64,000 nucleotides of DNA, taken from contig NZ_BCQQ01000009.1 of assembly GCF_001552155.1 (NCBI RefSeq), positions 24,454 through 88,453 on the forward strand. The letters run 5' to 3'. A program made the position numbers and the translations under genes. The notes beneath the pieces are model-generated. The model was not told where the DNA came from and did not search any database. It saw only the letters and a program-made list of their open reading frames with translations. Below are positions 32,735 through 40,748 of this stretch, piece after piece (position 1 is the first letter of the stretch; each line of letters opens with the position of its first letter). Source of the stretch: Actinomadura formosensis NBRC 14204 (GTDB lineage: Bacteria; Actinomycetota; Actinomycetes; Streptosporangiales; Streptosporangiaceae).

Positions 32735-33090
32735 ACACACAGCACCCGTGGGCTGTGCAATGGCGCAAGAGCAGCCACAGCGCTGACACTGGCGGACAGT
32801 GCGTTGAGGTTATGTTGGTGCCGTCAGGGTGGCAGAAGAGCAGCTACAGCACTGATACCGGGGACCAGTGCGTCGAGGTAGCGCCCATGCTGCCAATCTT
32901 CGCTGCTGAGTGGCAGAAGAGCAGCCGCAGTACGGACACCGGGGGTGCGTGCGTCGAGGTGGCGGACTTGGCGGCGGCGGTGGCGGTTCGGGACTCCAAG
33001 GATCCGGACGGGCCGAAGCTGATCTTCGAGCCGGCCGCATGGCAGGCGTTCGCGGACCGGATCAAGGGCGGCACCCTCGACCTGACCTGA
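32731..33090 (+). CDS. DUF397 protein with triplicated core motif
   Basis: 119 residues, about twice the usual length of a DUF397 protein (60-70). The core W-x-K-S-S-x-S-x-D-T-G-x-x-C-V-E-V occurs three times (DNA 32761-32811, 32830-32880, 32911-32961). Only the third copy is followed by the normal C-terminal half (VAVRDSKDPDGPKLIFEPAA). The two extra 51-nt units are similar in DNA, indicating recent duplication. DUF397 proteins bind their cognate XRE partner, and the gene overlaps that partner's stop by 4 nt. Confidence 0.9.
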   Translation: MNTQHPWAVQWRKSSHSADTGGQCVEVMLVPSGWQKSSYSTDTGDQCVEVAPMLPIFAAEWQKSSRSTDTGGACVEVADLAAAVAVRDSKDPDGPKLIFEPAAWQAFADRIKGGTLDLT

Positions 33091-33104
33091 CCCAGACGAG
33101 AAAG

Positions 33105-33144
33105 AGCCCCCGTACCGTGCGGAGTGCGCGGGCCGGGGGCTTTT
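33105..33144 (+). terminator. Intrinsic terminator of the XRE/DUF397 operon
   Basis: Stem AGCCCCCG (33105-33112) / CGGGGGCT (33134-33141) followed by a T run. Confidence 0.8.
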
Positions 33145-33379
33145 CACGTCCGCCCCTGCTTCGTTGCCCCATCATGATGTGCCGCCGCTGCGGGCCGGTG
33201 TCCTCCAGGTGCTTGATCGCGGCCCCGGCCGCACGACCCGGCGGATCGCGGCCACATTCGGACAATCCGAACCTGTGCATTCGGCCCTGGGCCGGGCGAT
33301 TTTGGAACGGGACGAAAATGCTGCTGCGGTATCTATGTGTTTGCGGTGATTCGTGCGTTTAGTCGAGAAGGTCAACTTC

Positions 33380-33408
33380 TTGACATGAACAAGGTTCACG
33401 CGTAGTTT
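33380..33408 (+). promoter_or_regulatory. Sigma-70-like promoter of the DUF6879 module
   Basis: TTGACA (33380-33385), 17-nt spacer, TAGTTT (33403-33408). The spacer contains GAAC-AAG-GTTC (33387-33397), a possible repressor site. Transcription would start near 33415, about 30 nt before the ATG at 33446. Confidence 0.6.
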
Positions 33409-33445
33409 CTTCGCCGGAAGTCATCGAATTTTCGGAGCCACCCTG

Positions 33446-33715
33446 ATGAATCGGCCATGGGAAGCCGATGTCGCCGCGTCGTTCCTGCGGCGCCTCGGGA
33501 AATCGGCGCAAGAACTGGGGAACACTGGCGGACGGGACGGCTGCCCGGACATCTGGGAACTCGACAACGGTGATGTCGCAGTGATCGGCCGCGACCTCAC
33601 GGACGCTTATCTGTCCAGGTTGCCGGGAGACGCCGCCGTCGCGGCGGACGAGCGGATCGTGATCATCCCGCGCAGCACTCTGATCGCGGCGAAACACGAT
33701 ATTCCCGATGCCTGA
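33446..33715 (+). CDS. Small hypothetical protein preceding DUF6879
   Basis: 89 residues, no recognised family. It starts MNRPWEADVAASFLRRLGKS and contains GCPDIWELDNGDVAVIGRDL, then a C-terminal ERIVIIPRSTLIAAK. No signal peptide or membrane helix. Its stop lies inside the DUF6879 start (8-nt overlap). This pairing is recurrent in actinomycetes and suggests a two-protein unit, perhaps toxin-antitoxin-like; that is an inference from the arrangement. Confidence 0.72.
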   Translation: MNRPWEADVAASFLRRLGKSAQELGNTGGRDGCPDIWELDNGDVAVIGRDLTDAYLSRLPGDAAVAADERIVIIPRSTLIAAKHDIPDA

Positions 33716-34349
33716 TCTCACCCGTCTCAACGATTCACTCGGGGAGCGTCTGCCCCTGGAGGAATATCGTCATGACTTCCGGGATCGGCAGTGGACGATC
33801 GAGGGCGAGGACTCCTGGAAGCTGGAGCGCGCCCAGCATTTCATCGAGCCCGGGTTCCCGAGCTGGGACGCCTTCGCGCGCGGTGACTGGGACACGGCGA
33901 TCCGGCTGATCGACGACGAGCGGGAATGGATTGCGGAATTCTCCACGCGGGCCAGGGAGAAGCGCATCGGCCTCTACCGCGTGCGGGTGGTCGAGGAACC
34001 GCTGACCCCGTACCTCCAGTGGGAGTTGCATCTGCTCAGGCTGCGGGCCGAGTGCGGCGAGGCCATCCGGGTGGTGGACGCCGACGCGGTCGCCCGGCAC
34101 GAGCGGTCCCGGCCGCTGCCGGAGCTGATCACCCTCGGTGCGTCCACGCTGTACCGGATCATCTACGACGATGAGGGGGCGCTGGACGGCGCGGTCCGGT
34201 TCACCTCGCCCGCTCTCGTCGCCGATGTCGTGGCCGCGACCCGCGAACTGTTCCGCCGGGCCGAAGACGTGGAGTCGTTCTTCCGGCGGAGGGTCGCCGG
34301 CTTGCCGCCGCCGCGCCGGAGCACGCTCACCAGGTGCGATGGCGGGTGA
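33708..34349 (+). CDS. DUF6879 family protein
   Basis: 213 residues. The family pattern is clear: YRHDFRDRQWTIEGEDSWKL then ERAQHFIEPGFPSWDAFARG, and later RIGLYRVRVVEEPLTPYLQW. DUF6879 proteins are frequent beside XRE/DUF397 and NB-ARC genes in actinobacteria and have no assigned activity. Here the normal 165-residue domain is followed by a helical tail that overlaps the start of the NB-ARC gene by 11 nt. Confidence 0.82.
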   Translation: MPDLTRLNDSLGERLPLEEYRHDFRDRQWTIEGEDSWKLERAQHFIEPGFPSWDAFARGDWDTAIRLIDDEREWIAEFSTRAREKRIGLYRVRVVEEPLTPYLQWELHLLRLRAECGEAIRVVDADAVARHERSRPLPELITLGASTLYRIIYDDEGALDGAVRFTSPALVADVVAATRELFRRAEDVESFFRRRVAGLPPPRRSTLTRCDGG

Positions 34350-36705
34350 CGACGCCCGCGCCGAGCTGTCCGCCGCCGACATCGGCAGCGTCGTCCAGGC
34401 CCGCGACATCAGCGGCGGCGTCCACGTCCACCGGCCCCGGGGGAACGCGCCGTTGCCCCGTCAGCTTCCGGGGGACGCGCACGGGTTCGTCAACCGGACG
34501 GGCGAGCTCGGCCTGCTCGACCGGGCGCTCGACGAGCAGGACCGGCGAAACCCGATCACGCTCGTCGTCGGCACCGCAGGCGTCGGCAAGACGTCCCTCG
34601 CCGTCCACTGGGCGCATTCCCGCCGGGACCACTTCCCGGACGGCCAGCTCTACGCGAACCTGCGCGGTCACGCGCCGGGCGAACCGGCCACCCCGCTGCG
34701 CGTTCTGGAAGGGTTCCTGCCGGCGCTCGGCGTCGCGCGGCAGGCGATCCCCGGTGACGTGGACCAGTGCGCGGCGCTGTACCGGTCGCTGCTGGCAGGC
34801 CGCCGGATGCTGATCGTGCTGGACAACGCGGCGAGCCCCGCGCAGGTGCGGCCGCTGCTGCCCGGCGCCCCCGGCTGCGCGGTCGTCGTGACGGGCCGCG
34901 GGACACTGCCGGGCCTCGTCGCGCGGGACGGCGCCGAGCGGATCACACTGCGGCTGCTGGCGGAACGGGAGGCGGTGACGCTGCTGCGCGAGGCCGGTCT
35001 CGCGCCCCGCCGGGACGACCAGGCGCGGCTGGCGGAGCTGGCGAAGGTGTGCGCCTGCCTTCCGCTGGCGCTGCGGGTCGCCGCCGAACGCGTCATCGCC
35101 CGCCCGTGGACTCCGCTCGCCGAGATGATCGCGGAACTGAGGGGCGAGTCCGGCCTGCTCGAAACACCGCTCGCGGGGGACGACGCGGATGACGCGGACG
35201 CGATCCGCGCCGTGTTCACCTGGTCGTACGGGGCCCTGCCCGCGCCGGCGGCCGGGCTGTTCCGCGTCCTGGCGCTGCATCCCGGCCCGGATTTCGACGC
35301 GGACGCGGCGAGCGCACTCGCCGGGACGGGGCCGCGCGCGGTACGCCGTCCGCTGGAGGTGCTGACCGGCGCGCACTTACTCGAACCGGGGCCGGGGGGA
35401 CGTTTCCAGTTCCACGAGCTGCTGCGGAGTTACGCCATGCACAGGTTCAGGCAGGAGGACGGGCCGGACGAGCACCGCCGTGCGATGCGGCGGATGCTGA
35501 CCTGGTACCTGTACACGGCGGACGCGGCGCAGACCTGGATCAACCCGCAGGAGCGCAACGTCCGGCTGCCGCGCCCGGAGCGCGACGTCGAACCGCTGCG
35601 GTTCGACTCCTACGACGGCGCCGTCCGATGGTACGAGGCGGAACGCGCCAACCTGGTCGCGGCGACGCGGGCCGCCGCCGACAACGGCCTGCCCGAGCAC
35701 GCGTGGAAGCTGTCGGTGGTGCTGCGCAACATCTACATGCGCTTCAACCCGTTCGAGGACTGGGTGACCACCAGCCGGATCGGCCTGGAGGCCGCGCGCC
35801 GGACCGGCGACCGGGCCGGTGAGGCCGAACTGCTGGAGAGCCTCGGCATGGCCTACACCCAGGCGCACCGGCTGGAGGAGGGCGCGCGGTCGCACGGCGC
35901 CGCGCTGCTGATCCGCCGGGAATCGGGCGACCGCGAGGGCGAGGCGCTGTCACTGAACGACCTCGGCCTGGTCTACCTGCGCAGCCGGCGCCTCGACGAG
36001 GCCCGGGAGATGTTCGAACGCGGGATGCGGGTGTACCGGGCGCTGGACGACCCGCACTGGGAGGCGGTGCTCGCCGCCAACCTCGGCGAGGCCCGCGCCG
36101 AACTCGGCGACCTGGACGGGGCGGAGACCACGGTGCGGCACGCCCTGGCACTGTTCCGCGAGCGCGCCGAACGCGGTGGCGAGGGCAACGCGCTCCGGCT
36201 GCTCGCCATGGTCCGGCGGTCCCAGTCGGACGTGCCGGGCGCCCTGGAGGCCGCCGGCCGCGCCGTCGCGATCGCGCGGGACCACGCCAACCCGGCCTGG
36301 GAGGGGTACTGGCTGCTGGAACTGGCCAGGGCGCAGCGCGAGGCGGGCGACGCCGGCGCGGCCCTGGCCGGCTGCCGGCGGTCGGTGGAACTGCACCGGC
36401 AGGTCGGCGACCGCGTCCGCGAGGCCCTCGCCTGGTACGGGTACGGCGAGGCGGGCAGGGAACCGTCCCGGCTCGAAGAAGCGGAACACGCCCACCGCCG
36501 GGCCGTCGACATCCTGCGCGGCTACGGCGACAACCGCTGGCCGCTGGCGCTGGCGCTGAACAACCTGGCGACCGTCCTCACCGAGCTGGACCGCCGCCCC
36601 GAAGCCCTCGACCCCTGGGCGGACGCCCTGCACCACCTCACCGGCTTCACCGACCCGGCCGCCGTCCGCCTGCGCGCCCGCATCGAACACGCCCTGCACC
36701 CGTAG
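34339..36705 (+). CDS. NB-ARC/TPR STAND ATPase (AfsR-like without DNA-binding domain)
   Basis: 788 residues. The short N-terminal motif GSVVQARDISGGVHVH (residues 14-29) is typical of actinobacterial effector-associated STAND proteins. The NB-ARC domain has Walker A VGTAGVGKTSLA near residue 77 and Walker B RMLIVLDNA near residue 157, then CLPLALRVAA. A winged helix ends near residue 370, and about eight tetratricopeptide repeats (residues 450-780) form the sensor. No SARP-type DNA-binding domain is present. With the two genes before it, it may form a conflict or signalling module with the small protein or DUF6879 as output. Confidence 0.85.
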   Translation: MAGDDARAELSAADIGSVVQARDISGGVHVHRPRGNAPLPRQLPGDAHGFVNRTGELGLLDRALDEQDRRNPITLVVGTAGVGKTSLAVHWAHSRRDHFPDGQLYANLRGHAPGEPATPLRVLEGFLPALGVARQAIPGDVDQCAALYRSLLAGRRMLIVLDNAASPAQVRPLLPGAPGCAVVVTGRGTLPGLVARDGAERITLRLLAEREAVTLLREAGLAPRRDDQARLAELAKVCACLPLALRVAAERVIARPWTPLAEMIAELRGESGLLETPLAGDDADDADAIRAVFTWSYGALPAPAAGLFRVLALHPGPDFDADAASALAGTGPRAVRRPLEVLTGAHLLEPGPGGRFQFHELLRSYAMHRFRQEDGPDEHRRAMRRMLTWYLYTADAAQTWINPQERNVRLPRPERDVEPLRFDSYDGAVRWYEAERANLVAATRAAADNGLPEHAWKLSVVLRNIYMRFNPFEDWVTTSRIGLEAARRTGDRAGEAELLESLGMAYTQAHRLEEGARSHGAALLIRRESGDREGEALSLNDLGLVYLRSRRLDEAREMFERGMRVYRALDDPHWEAVLAANLGEARAELGDLDGAETTVRHALALFRERAERGGEGNALRLLAMVRRSQSDVPGALEAAGRAVAIARDHANPAWEGYWLLELARAQREAGDAGAALAGCRRSVELHRQVGDRVREALAWYGYGEAGREPSRLEEAEHAHRRAVDILRGYGDNRWPLALALNNLATVLTELDRRPEALDPWADALHHLTGFTDPAAVRLRARIEHALHP

Positions 36706-36775
36706 GACCGGAGACGAGGTGCCGGACGATTCCGGCCGATGCCGGGGCCATCGAGGGCGGCGGTAGCCTCGGTCG

Positions 36776-37339
36776 GTGTCCGCCTCACTGCGAACCGGCC
36801 GGCTGCTGCTGCGCCGATGGGAACCCGCCGACCGCGAACCGTTCGCCGCGATGAACGCCGACCCGGAGGTCATGGAGCATTTCCCGGCCCCTCTCACCCT
36901 CGCCGAGAGTGATGCGCTGGTCGACGCCATCGAGGCCCGCTTCGATGAACACGGGTTCGGTTTCTGGGCCGTGGAGGTCGCAGGCACGGGCCGGTTCATC
37001 GGGTTCACCGGCCTGTCGGTACCGCGCTTCCACGCCCCTTTCATGCCCGCGGTGGAGATCGGCTGGCGCCTCGCCCGGTCCGCCTGGGGCCACGGCTACG
37101 CCACCGAGGCCGCCCGGGGCGCCCTCGGTTTCGGCTTCGGCGACCTGGGGCTCGACGAGGTCGTCTCCTTCACCAGCACCACCAACCTCAAGTCCCAGGC
37201 CGTCATGAAGCGCCTCGGCATGACCCATGACCCCGCCGACGACTTCGACCACCCCCTCGTGGAGGAAGGGCACCGTCTGCGGCGCCACCTTCTCTGGCGG
37301 CTCAGGGCCGCCGATTGGCATGGTCGAAAGGCCGGTTGA
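36776..37339 (+). CDS. GNAT acetyltransferase (RimJ/RimL type)
   Basis: 187 residues, GNAT fold. It starts SASLRTGRLLLRRWEPADRE, and the acetyl-CoA loop is RSAWGHGYATEAARGALGFG near residue 100. EVVSFTSTTNLKSQAVMKRLGM is the usual beta-7 region. It transfers acetyl groups to an amine on a small molecule or protein N-terminus; the substrate is unknown. GTG start at 36776. No DosR-like box precedes it. Confidence 0.88.
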   Translation: MSASLRTGRLLLRRWEPADREPFAAMNADPEVMEHFPAPLTLAESDALVDAIEARFDEHGFGFWAVEVAGTGRFIGFTGLSVPRFHAPFMPAVEIGWRLARSAWGHGYATEAARGALGFGFGDLGLDEVVSFTSTTNLKSQAVMKRLGMTHDPADDFDHPLVEEGHRLRRHLLWRLRAADWHGRKAG

Positions 37340-37367
37340 CCTGGGGTTGCGAAGGTCCTTCCCGGGA

Positions 37368-37381
37368 TGGACGTTGGTCCC
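37368..37381 (+). promoter_or_regulatory. DosR-like box upstream of the hibernation factor
   Basis: TGGAC-GTTG-GTCCC, one mismatch from the palindromic core, 57 nt before the ATG at 37438. A weaker partner (GGTTG-CGAA-GGTCC) lies at about 37345-37358, 23 nt upstream. Confidence 0.62.
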
Positions 37382-37437
37382 TGGTGAGGCGGGACCCCGT
37401 GGGCAAAGGTGGAGGCAAGAAGGAACAAGGGGGTCGC

Positions 37438-38208
37438 ATGATGCACATGAGGAGTACGCAGGAAGCTCCTGAAGTGGTCTTCGACGTCAGAGGACACGTC
37501 CCGGACCGGTTCGCCGAGGCGGCGCGGGACAAGGTGGCGTCGGCGTTCCGGCAGGCGCCCGAGCCGGTGCTGTTCGCCCGCGTCAAGCTGGCGATCGCGC
37601 CCGACCCGGCGGTGGAGCGGCCGGCCATGGCGCAGGCCAACGTCGATGTCAACGGGCGGCCCGTGCGGGTCGAGGCGGCCGCGGCGACGATGCAGGAGGC
37701 CATCGACCTGCTGCCCGACCTGCTGCGCGCCCGGTTCGAGCGGATCGGCGGACGGCGCGAGGCGAGCCGGGCCCCGAAGGCGGGGCGGCACGCGCACCGG
37801 CCCGTCCCGTACGTCCGCCCGCCCGGTGAGCGGGAGATCGTGCGGCGCAAGACGTTCGCGGCGGAGACCCAGACCCCGGATGAGGCCGCCTTCGACATGG
37901 ACCTCATGGGTTACGACTTCTGGCTGTTCACCGAGATCGAGACCGGTCAGGACGCCGTGCTCTACCGGGCGGACGGCGGGTACCGGCTCGCGCTCGCCGA
38001 CCCCGAGGCCGAGCGTGCGGGACCGGACGCGATCCCGCTGAGCGTCAGCCCGCACCACGCGCCGCGCATCGGGGAGACGGAGGCGGTCGAACGCATGGAG
38101 GCCCTCGGCCTGCCGTTCCTGTTCTTCGCCGACGCCGCCACCGGCCGGGGCAAGGTCCTCTACCACCGTTACGACGGTCATTACGGCCTTCTGGAATCCA
38201 CCCGGTGA
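37438..38208 (+). CDS. hpf: Dormancy-type ribosome hibernation factor with two C-terminal domains
   Basis: 256 residues. Residues 8-105 resemble the ribosome-binding HPF/YfiA (S30AE) domain. Two copies of the S30AE C-terminal dimerisation domain follow: residues 138-198 (REIVRRKTFAAETQTPDEAA ... ETGQDAVLYRADGGYRL) and residues 205-256 (GETEAVERMEALGLPFLFF ... RGKVLYHRYDGHYGLLE). This resembles the M. tuberculosis dormancy-associated translation inhibitor Rv0079, a DosR target. It would bind and silence ribosomes under hypoxia. The start ATG at 37438 follows AAGAAGGAACAAGGGGG. Confidence 0.88.
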   Translation: MMHMRSTQEAPEVVFDVRGHVPDRFAEAARDKVASAFRQAPEPVLFARVKLAIAPDPAVERPAMAQANVDVNGRPVRVEAAAATMQEAIDLLPDLLRARFERIGGRREASRAPKAGRHAHRPVPYVRPPGEREIVRRKTFAAETQTPDEAAFDMDLMGYDFWLFTEIETGQDAVLYRADGGYRLALADPEAERAGPDAIPLSVSPHHAPRIGETEAVERMEALGLPFLFFADAATGRGKVLYHRYDGHYGLLESTR

Positions 38209-38214
38209 CCCATG

Positions 38215-38252
38215 GGAACGCCGCCCCGCCCGGCCGGGCGGGGCGGCGTTCC
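38215..38252. terminator. Bidirectional terminator after the hibernation factor
   Basis: Perfect 19-bp inverted repeat (38215-38233 / 38234-38252) between the convergent stops at 38208 and 38273. Confidence 0.85.
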
Positions 38253-38272
38253 GAGTGAGGAAGAGGCGGAGG

Positions 38273-38839
38273 TCAGAAGATCTTGCCGTGGGTGAGGGTG
38301 ATCAGGCTCTCGTCCCAGAGGGCCTCGCGGTGGCGGTCGTAGCGGCGGCGGGCGAGGCGGTAGAAGACCAGCAGGGGCAGACCCACGGCGATGCTCGTCA
38401 CGGTGGCGGTCACGGCCGTGGCCGCGACGGTGTCGGTGCGGGTGCGGGGGCGGCTGACCAGGGCGCCGGATGAATCCACCCAGATCCGCCGGCTCATGCC
38501 GGGCTTGACGGATTTGTCCGCCGGGAGGACGGCCGTGCGGGGACGGCCGCCGCGCGTCGTCCAGGACAGCTCGGCGTAGGCGTGCCGCAGGCCCACACCG
38601 TCCCGCTCCTTCACGTGGGTGATACGGGCGTCGATGCGCTGGTAGGCGGCCGACTGCCGCTCGGCCCGCACGCCCTGCCCGTAGGTCTGGGCGGCGAGAA
38701 CGGCCGCGACCGGCGGCGCGAGCCCCGCGAACAGGACGACGGCGCCGACGCCCACCGCCCGCTGGCGGCGGTCGACGGGACGGCGCAGGTCGTTGTGGTC
38801 GAAGCCGAGCCGGTGGCGGACGCTTCCGAGCCTTCCCAT
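38273..38839 (-). CDS. Rv1733c-like membrane protein
   Basis: 188 residues with two transmembrane helices (AVGVGAVVLFAGLAPPVAAV near residue 31; AATAVTATVTSIAVGLPLLV near residue 140) and an extracytoplasmic loop of about 90 residues between them. The loop ends PADKSVKPGMSRRIWVDSSG, the same architecture and wording (KPG...IWVDSAG) as M. tuberculosis Rv1733c, a DosR-regulon membrane antigen of unknown function. The ATG at 38839 follows GGAAGGAGGAG. Its promoter region is shared with USP 3 and contains two DosR-like boxes. Confidence 0.82.
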   Translation of the reverse strand: MGRLGSVRHRLGFDHNDLRRPVDRRQRAVGVGAVVLFAGLAPPVAAVLAAQTYGQGVRAERQSAAYQRIDARITHVKERDGVGLRHAYAELSWTTRGGRPRTAVLPADKSVKPGMSRRIWVDSSGALVSRPRTRTDTVAATAVTATVTSIAVGLPLLVFYRLARRRYDRHREALWDESLITLTHGKIF

Positions 38840-38887
38840 GTCTCCTCCTTCCCGGTGACGGTAACGGCCGGGCAAAAAGCCCCGGCA

Positions 38888-38922
38888 GGTCCGGAGGTCC
38901 CGGGCGCCGGGACTTTCGTCCC
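38888..38922. promoter_or_regulatory. Paired DosR-like boxes between Rv1733c-like gene and USP 3
   Basis: A perfect core GGGAC-TTTC-GTCCC at 38909-38922 and a weaker GGTCC-GGAG-GTCCC at 38888-38901, centres 21 nt apart. They lie 50 nt upstream of both divergent starts and could control both genes. Confidence 0.75.
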
Positions 38923-38972
38923 CTTCTGGACGCCGCGGGTCGCGCGCAGACTTGCAGGAGGGAGGCAGGGAT

Positions 38973-39881
38973 ATGAACGGCGCGGAAAGAGGCCGATGGC
39001 CGCACGTCCTGTTCGGATACGACGGGACTGCGGAGAACGACGCGGCCCTGCGCTGGGCGGTCGAGGAGGCGCGGCTCCGGAGGATCGGGCTGGTGATGTG
39101 CCACTGCTGGCACTGGCCCTATGCGGCGGGCCACGCGGACCCCGGCATCGAAGCGATCATGAAGCGAGTGGGGGAGAACCTGCTCGACAGCGGTGTCCGC
39201 CGCGCCTACGAGCTGGGTGTGCCGGGCGCCGTCCGCAGGCGGCTGCGGCGCGGTCCCGCCACCGAGGCGCTGCTGTGCGCGTCCGGCGGCGCGCGGCTGG
39301 TCGTGATCGGCGCCTCCGTGGTGCCCGAGGCGGGGTCGCCGGCGCTGGAGCTGTCGGCGCGCTCGGAGCTTCCGGTGATCGCAGTCCGGGGCGGGACGGG
39401 CGCGCGCCGCGTCGTCGTCGGCGTCGACGGGTCGGCCGGCTCGGAGGCGGCCCTGGAGTTCGCGGCCGAGGAGGCGGCGCTGCGCGGCTGGGACCTGCAC
39501 GTCGTCTACGGCTGCTGGGAGCCCGGCGCGGTCGCCGAGCCGGAGCTGGCGCTGTTCCACGACCGGGAACTGCTGGAGAAGACCCGGGCCGCCGAGCTGG
39601 ACGCGGTCGTGGCGCCGTGGCGCCGGCGGTACCCGGAATTGCGCATCGAGGCGTCGCCGCTGCTGGAGCGCCCGTTCGACGCGCTGCGGGCCGCGGCCGA
39701 CGACGCCGGCCTCCTCGTGCTCGGCGACCGGGGCACCGGCACCGGCCTCGGCCCCCTGGGCGCGACCAGTGCGGCGATGCTGCGCCGGGCGTGCTGCACC
39801 GTCGCGATCGTGCCGGGACGAAGGTCCCCGCAACACCGGGCTCCCGCCCCTGCCCGCCGCGTTCCCGCTCGGCAACGCTAG
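38973..39881 (+). CDS. Universal stress protein, two UspA domains (USP 3)
   Basis: 302 residues, most similar to USP 1 (shared HVLFGYDGT, VMCHCWHWPYA and VVYGCWEPGAV segments). The first domain lacks the glycine ATP loop (IGASVVPEAGS). The second has GDRGTGTGLGPLGATS, one residue shorter than the standard spacing. The ATG at 38973 follows AGGAGGGAGGCAGGG. The C-terminal 20 residues are Pro/Arg-rich, and their codons contain the DosR-like box for USP 4. Confidence 0.93.
   Translation: MNGAERGRWPHVLFGYDGTAENDAALRWAVEEARLRRIGLVMCHCWHWPYAAGHADPGIEAIMKRVGENLLDSGVRRAYELGVPGAVRRRLRRGPATEALLCASGGARLVVIGASVVPEAGSPALELSARSELPVIAVRGGTGARRVVVGVDGSAGSEAALEFAAEEAALRGWDLHVVYGCWEPGAVAEPELALFHDRELLEKTRAAELDAVVAPWRRRYPELRIEASPLLERPFDALRAAADDAGLLVLGDRGTGTGLGPLGATSAAMLRRACCTVAIVPGRRSPQHRAPAPARRVPARQR
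39815..39828 (+). promoter_or_regulatory. DosR-like box inside the 3' end of USP 3, serving USP 4
   Basis: GGGAC-GAAG-GTCCC, a perfect core palindrome embedded in the last coding part of USP 3 and 75 nt before the USP 4 start. Confidence 0.68.
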
Positions 39882-39902
39882 GGAGTGTTGAAGGGAGCGA
39901 CG

Positions 39903-40745
39903 ATGGCTGTTCGACGCGGTGTGGTCGTGGGCTATGACGGGTCCGCGCAGAGTGAGGCGGCGGTCCGCTGGGCGGCCGTGGAGGCGAGGCTGCGGGAGGT
40001 TCCGCTGACCGTGGTGCACGCCTGGGAGATGTACGCGGCCGTGGGACCGATGGCGATCCCCGTCGCCGACCTGCGGCTGGCGGCCGAGGAGGTCGTGGCC
40101 GAGGGTGTGAAGCACGCCCGCGAGGAGACCGACGACGTGCACGCCGTGCTCGGCCGCGGCGGTCCGGCGACCGCGCTGATGGAGGCCGCCGCCGACGCCG
40201 AACTGGTCGTCGTGGGCTCGCGTGGCCGCGGCGGGTTCGCCGGTCTGGTGCTCGGTTCGACGGCCGTGGAGCTGGCCGCGCACGCCCCGTGCCCGGTCGT
40301 GGTCGTCCGGGAACGGCGCGCCGAGGGGCCCGTCGTGGTGGGCGTGGACGGCTCGCGGGCGTCGCTGGAGGCGCTCGGCCTGGCGTTCGCCGAGGCGAAT
40401 CTGCGCGACGCGGAAGTGGTCGCGGTGGTGGCCTGGCCCGCCGACCTGGAGCCGGGGCAGGCCCCGCTGCTGGACGCCGAGGCGCTGCGCGAGTTCGCGG
40501 GGGAGCGGCTCGTCCGGCTCGTCGCGCCCTGGCGCGAGAAGTTCCCCGGCGTCCCGGTCCGGACCGAGGTGGTGATCGGGCAGCCCCGCGAGGTGCTGAT
40601 CGCCGAGGCCGAGAACGCCGGGCTCCTCGTCGTCGGGTCGCGCGGCCTCGGCGGTTTCCGCGGCCTGCTGCTCGGCTCGGTCGGCCACGCGCTGCTGCAC
40701 CACGCCGCCTCCCCGGTGGCCGTGGCGCACGCCCCGCGCGAGTAG
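39903..40745 (+). CDS. Universal stress protein, two UspA domains (USP 4)
   Basis: 280 residues. Unlike the other three USPs in the window, both domains keep a full G-x2-G-x9-G-S ATP loop (GSRGRGGFAGLVLGST near residue 101 and GSRGLGGFRGLLLGSV near residue 244). It is therefore the best candidate here for real ATP binding. Start ATG at 39903 behind AAGGGAGCG. It follows USP 3 by 21 nt but has its own DosR-like box. Confidence 0.93.
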   Translation: MAVRRGVVVGYDGSAQSEAAVRWAAVEARLREVPLTVVHAWEMYAAVGPMAIPVADLRLAAEEVVAEGVKHAREETDDVHAVLGRGGPATALMEAAADAELVVVGSRGRGGFAGLVLGSTAVELAAHAPCPVVVVRERRAEGPVVVGVDGSRASLEALGLAFAEANLRDAEVVAVVAWPADLEPGQAPLLDAEALREFAGERLVRLVAPWREKFPGVPVRTEVVIGQPREVLIAEAENAGLLVVGSRGLGGFRGLLLGSVGHALLHHAASPVAVAHAPRE

Positions 40746-40748
40746 CGG

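Larger units (their letters stand above)
33091..33445. other. Intergenic region with terminator and promoter
   Basis: 355 nt without a convincing gene. It holds the DUF397 terminator (33105-33144) and, at its right end, an AT-richer promoter for the 89-residue gene. Short open frames in between lack ribosome binding sites and coding-like composition. Confidence 0.6.

Noticed and set aside
34339..36705. SARP antibiotic regulator (AfsR)
   Set aside because: NB-ARC and TPR parts match but the N-terminal OmpR-type DNA-binding and BTAD domains are absent.
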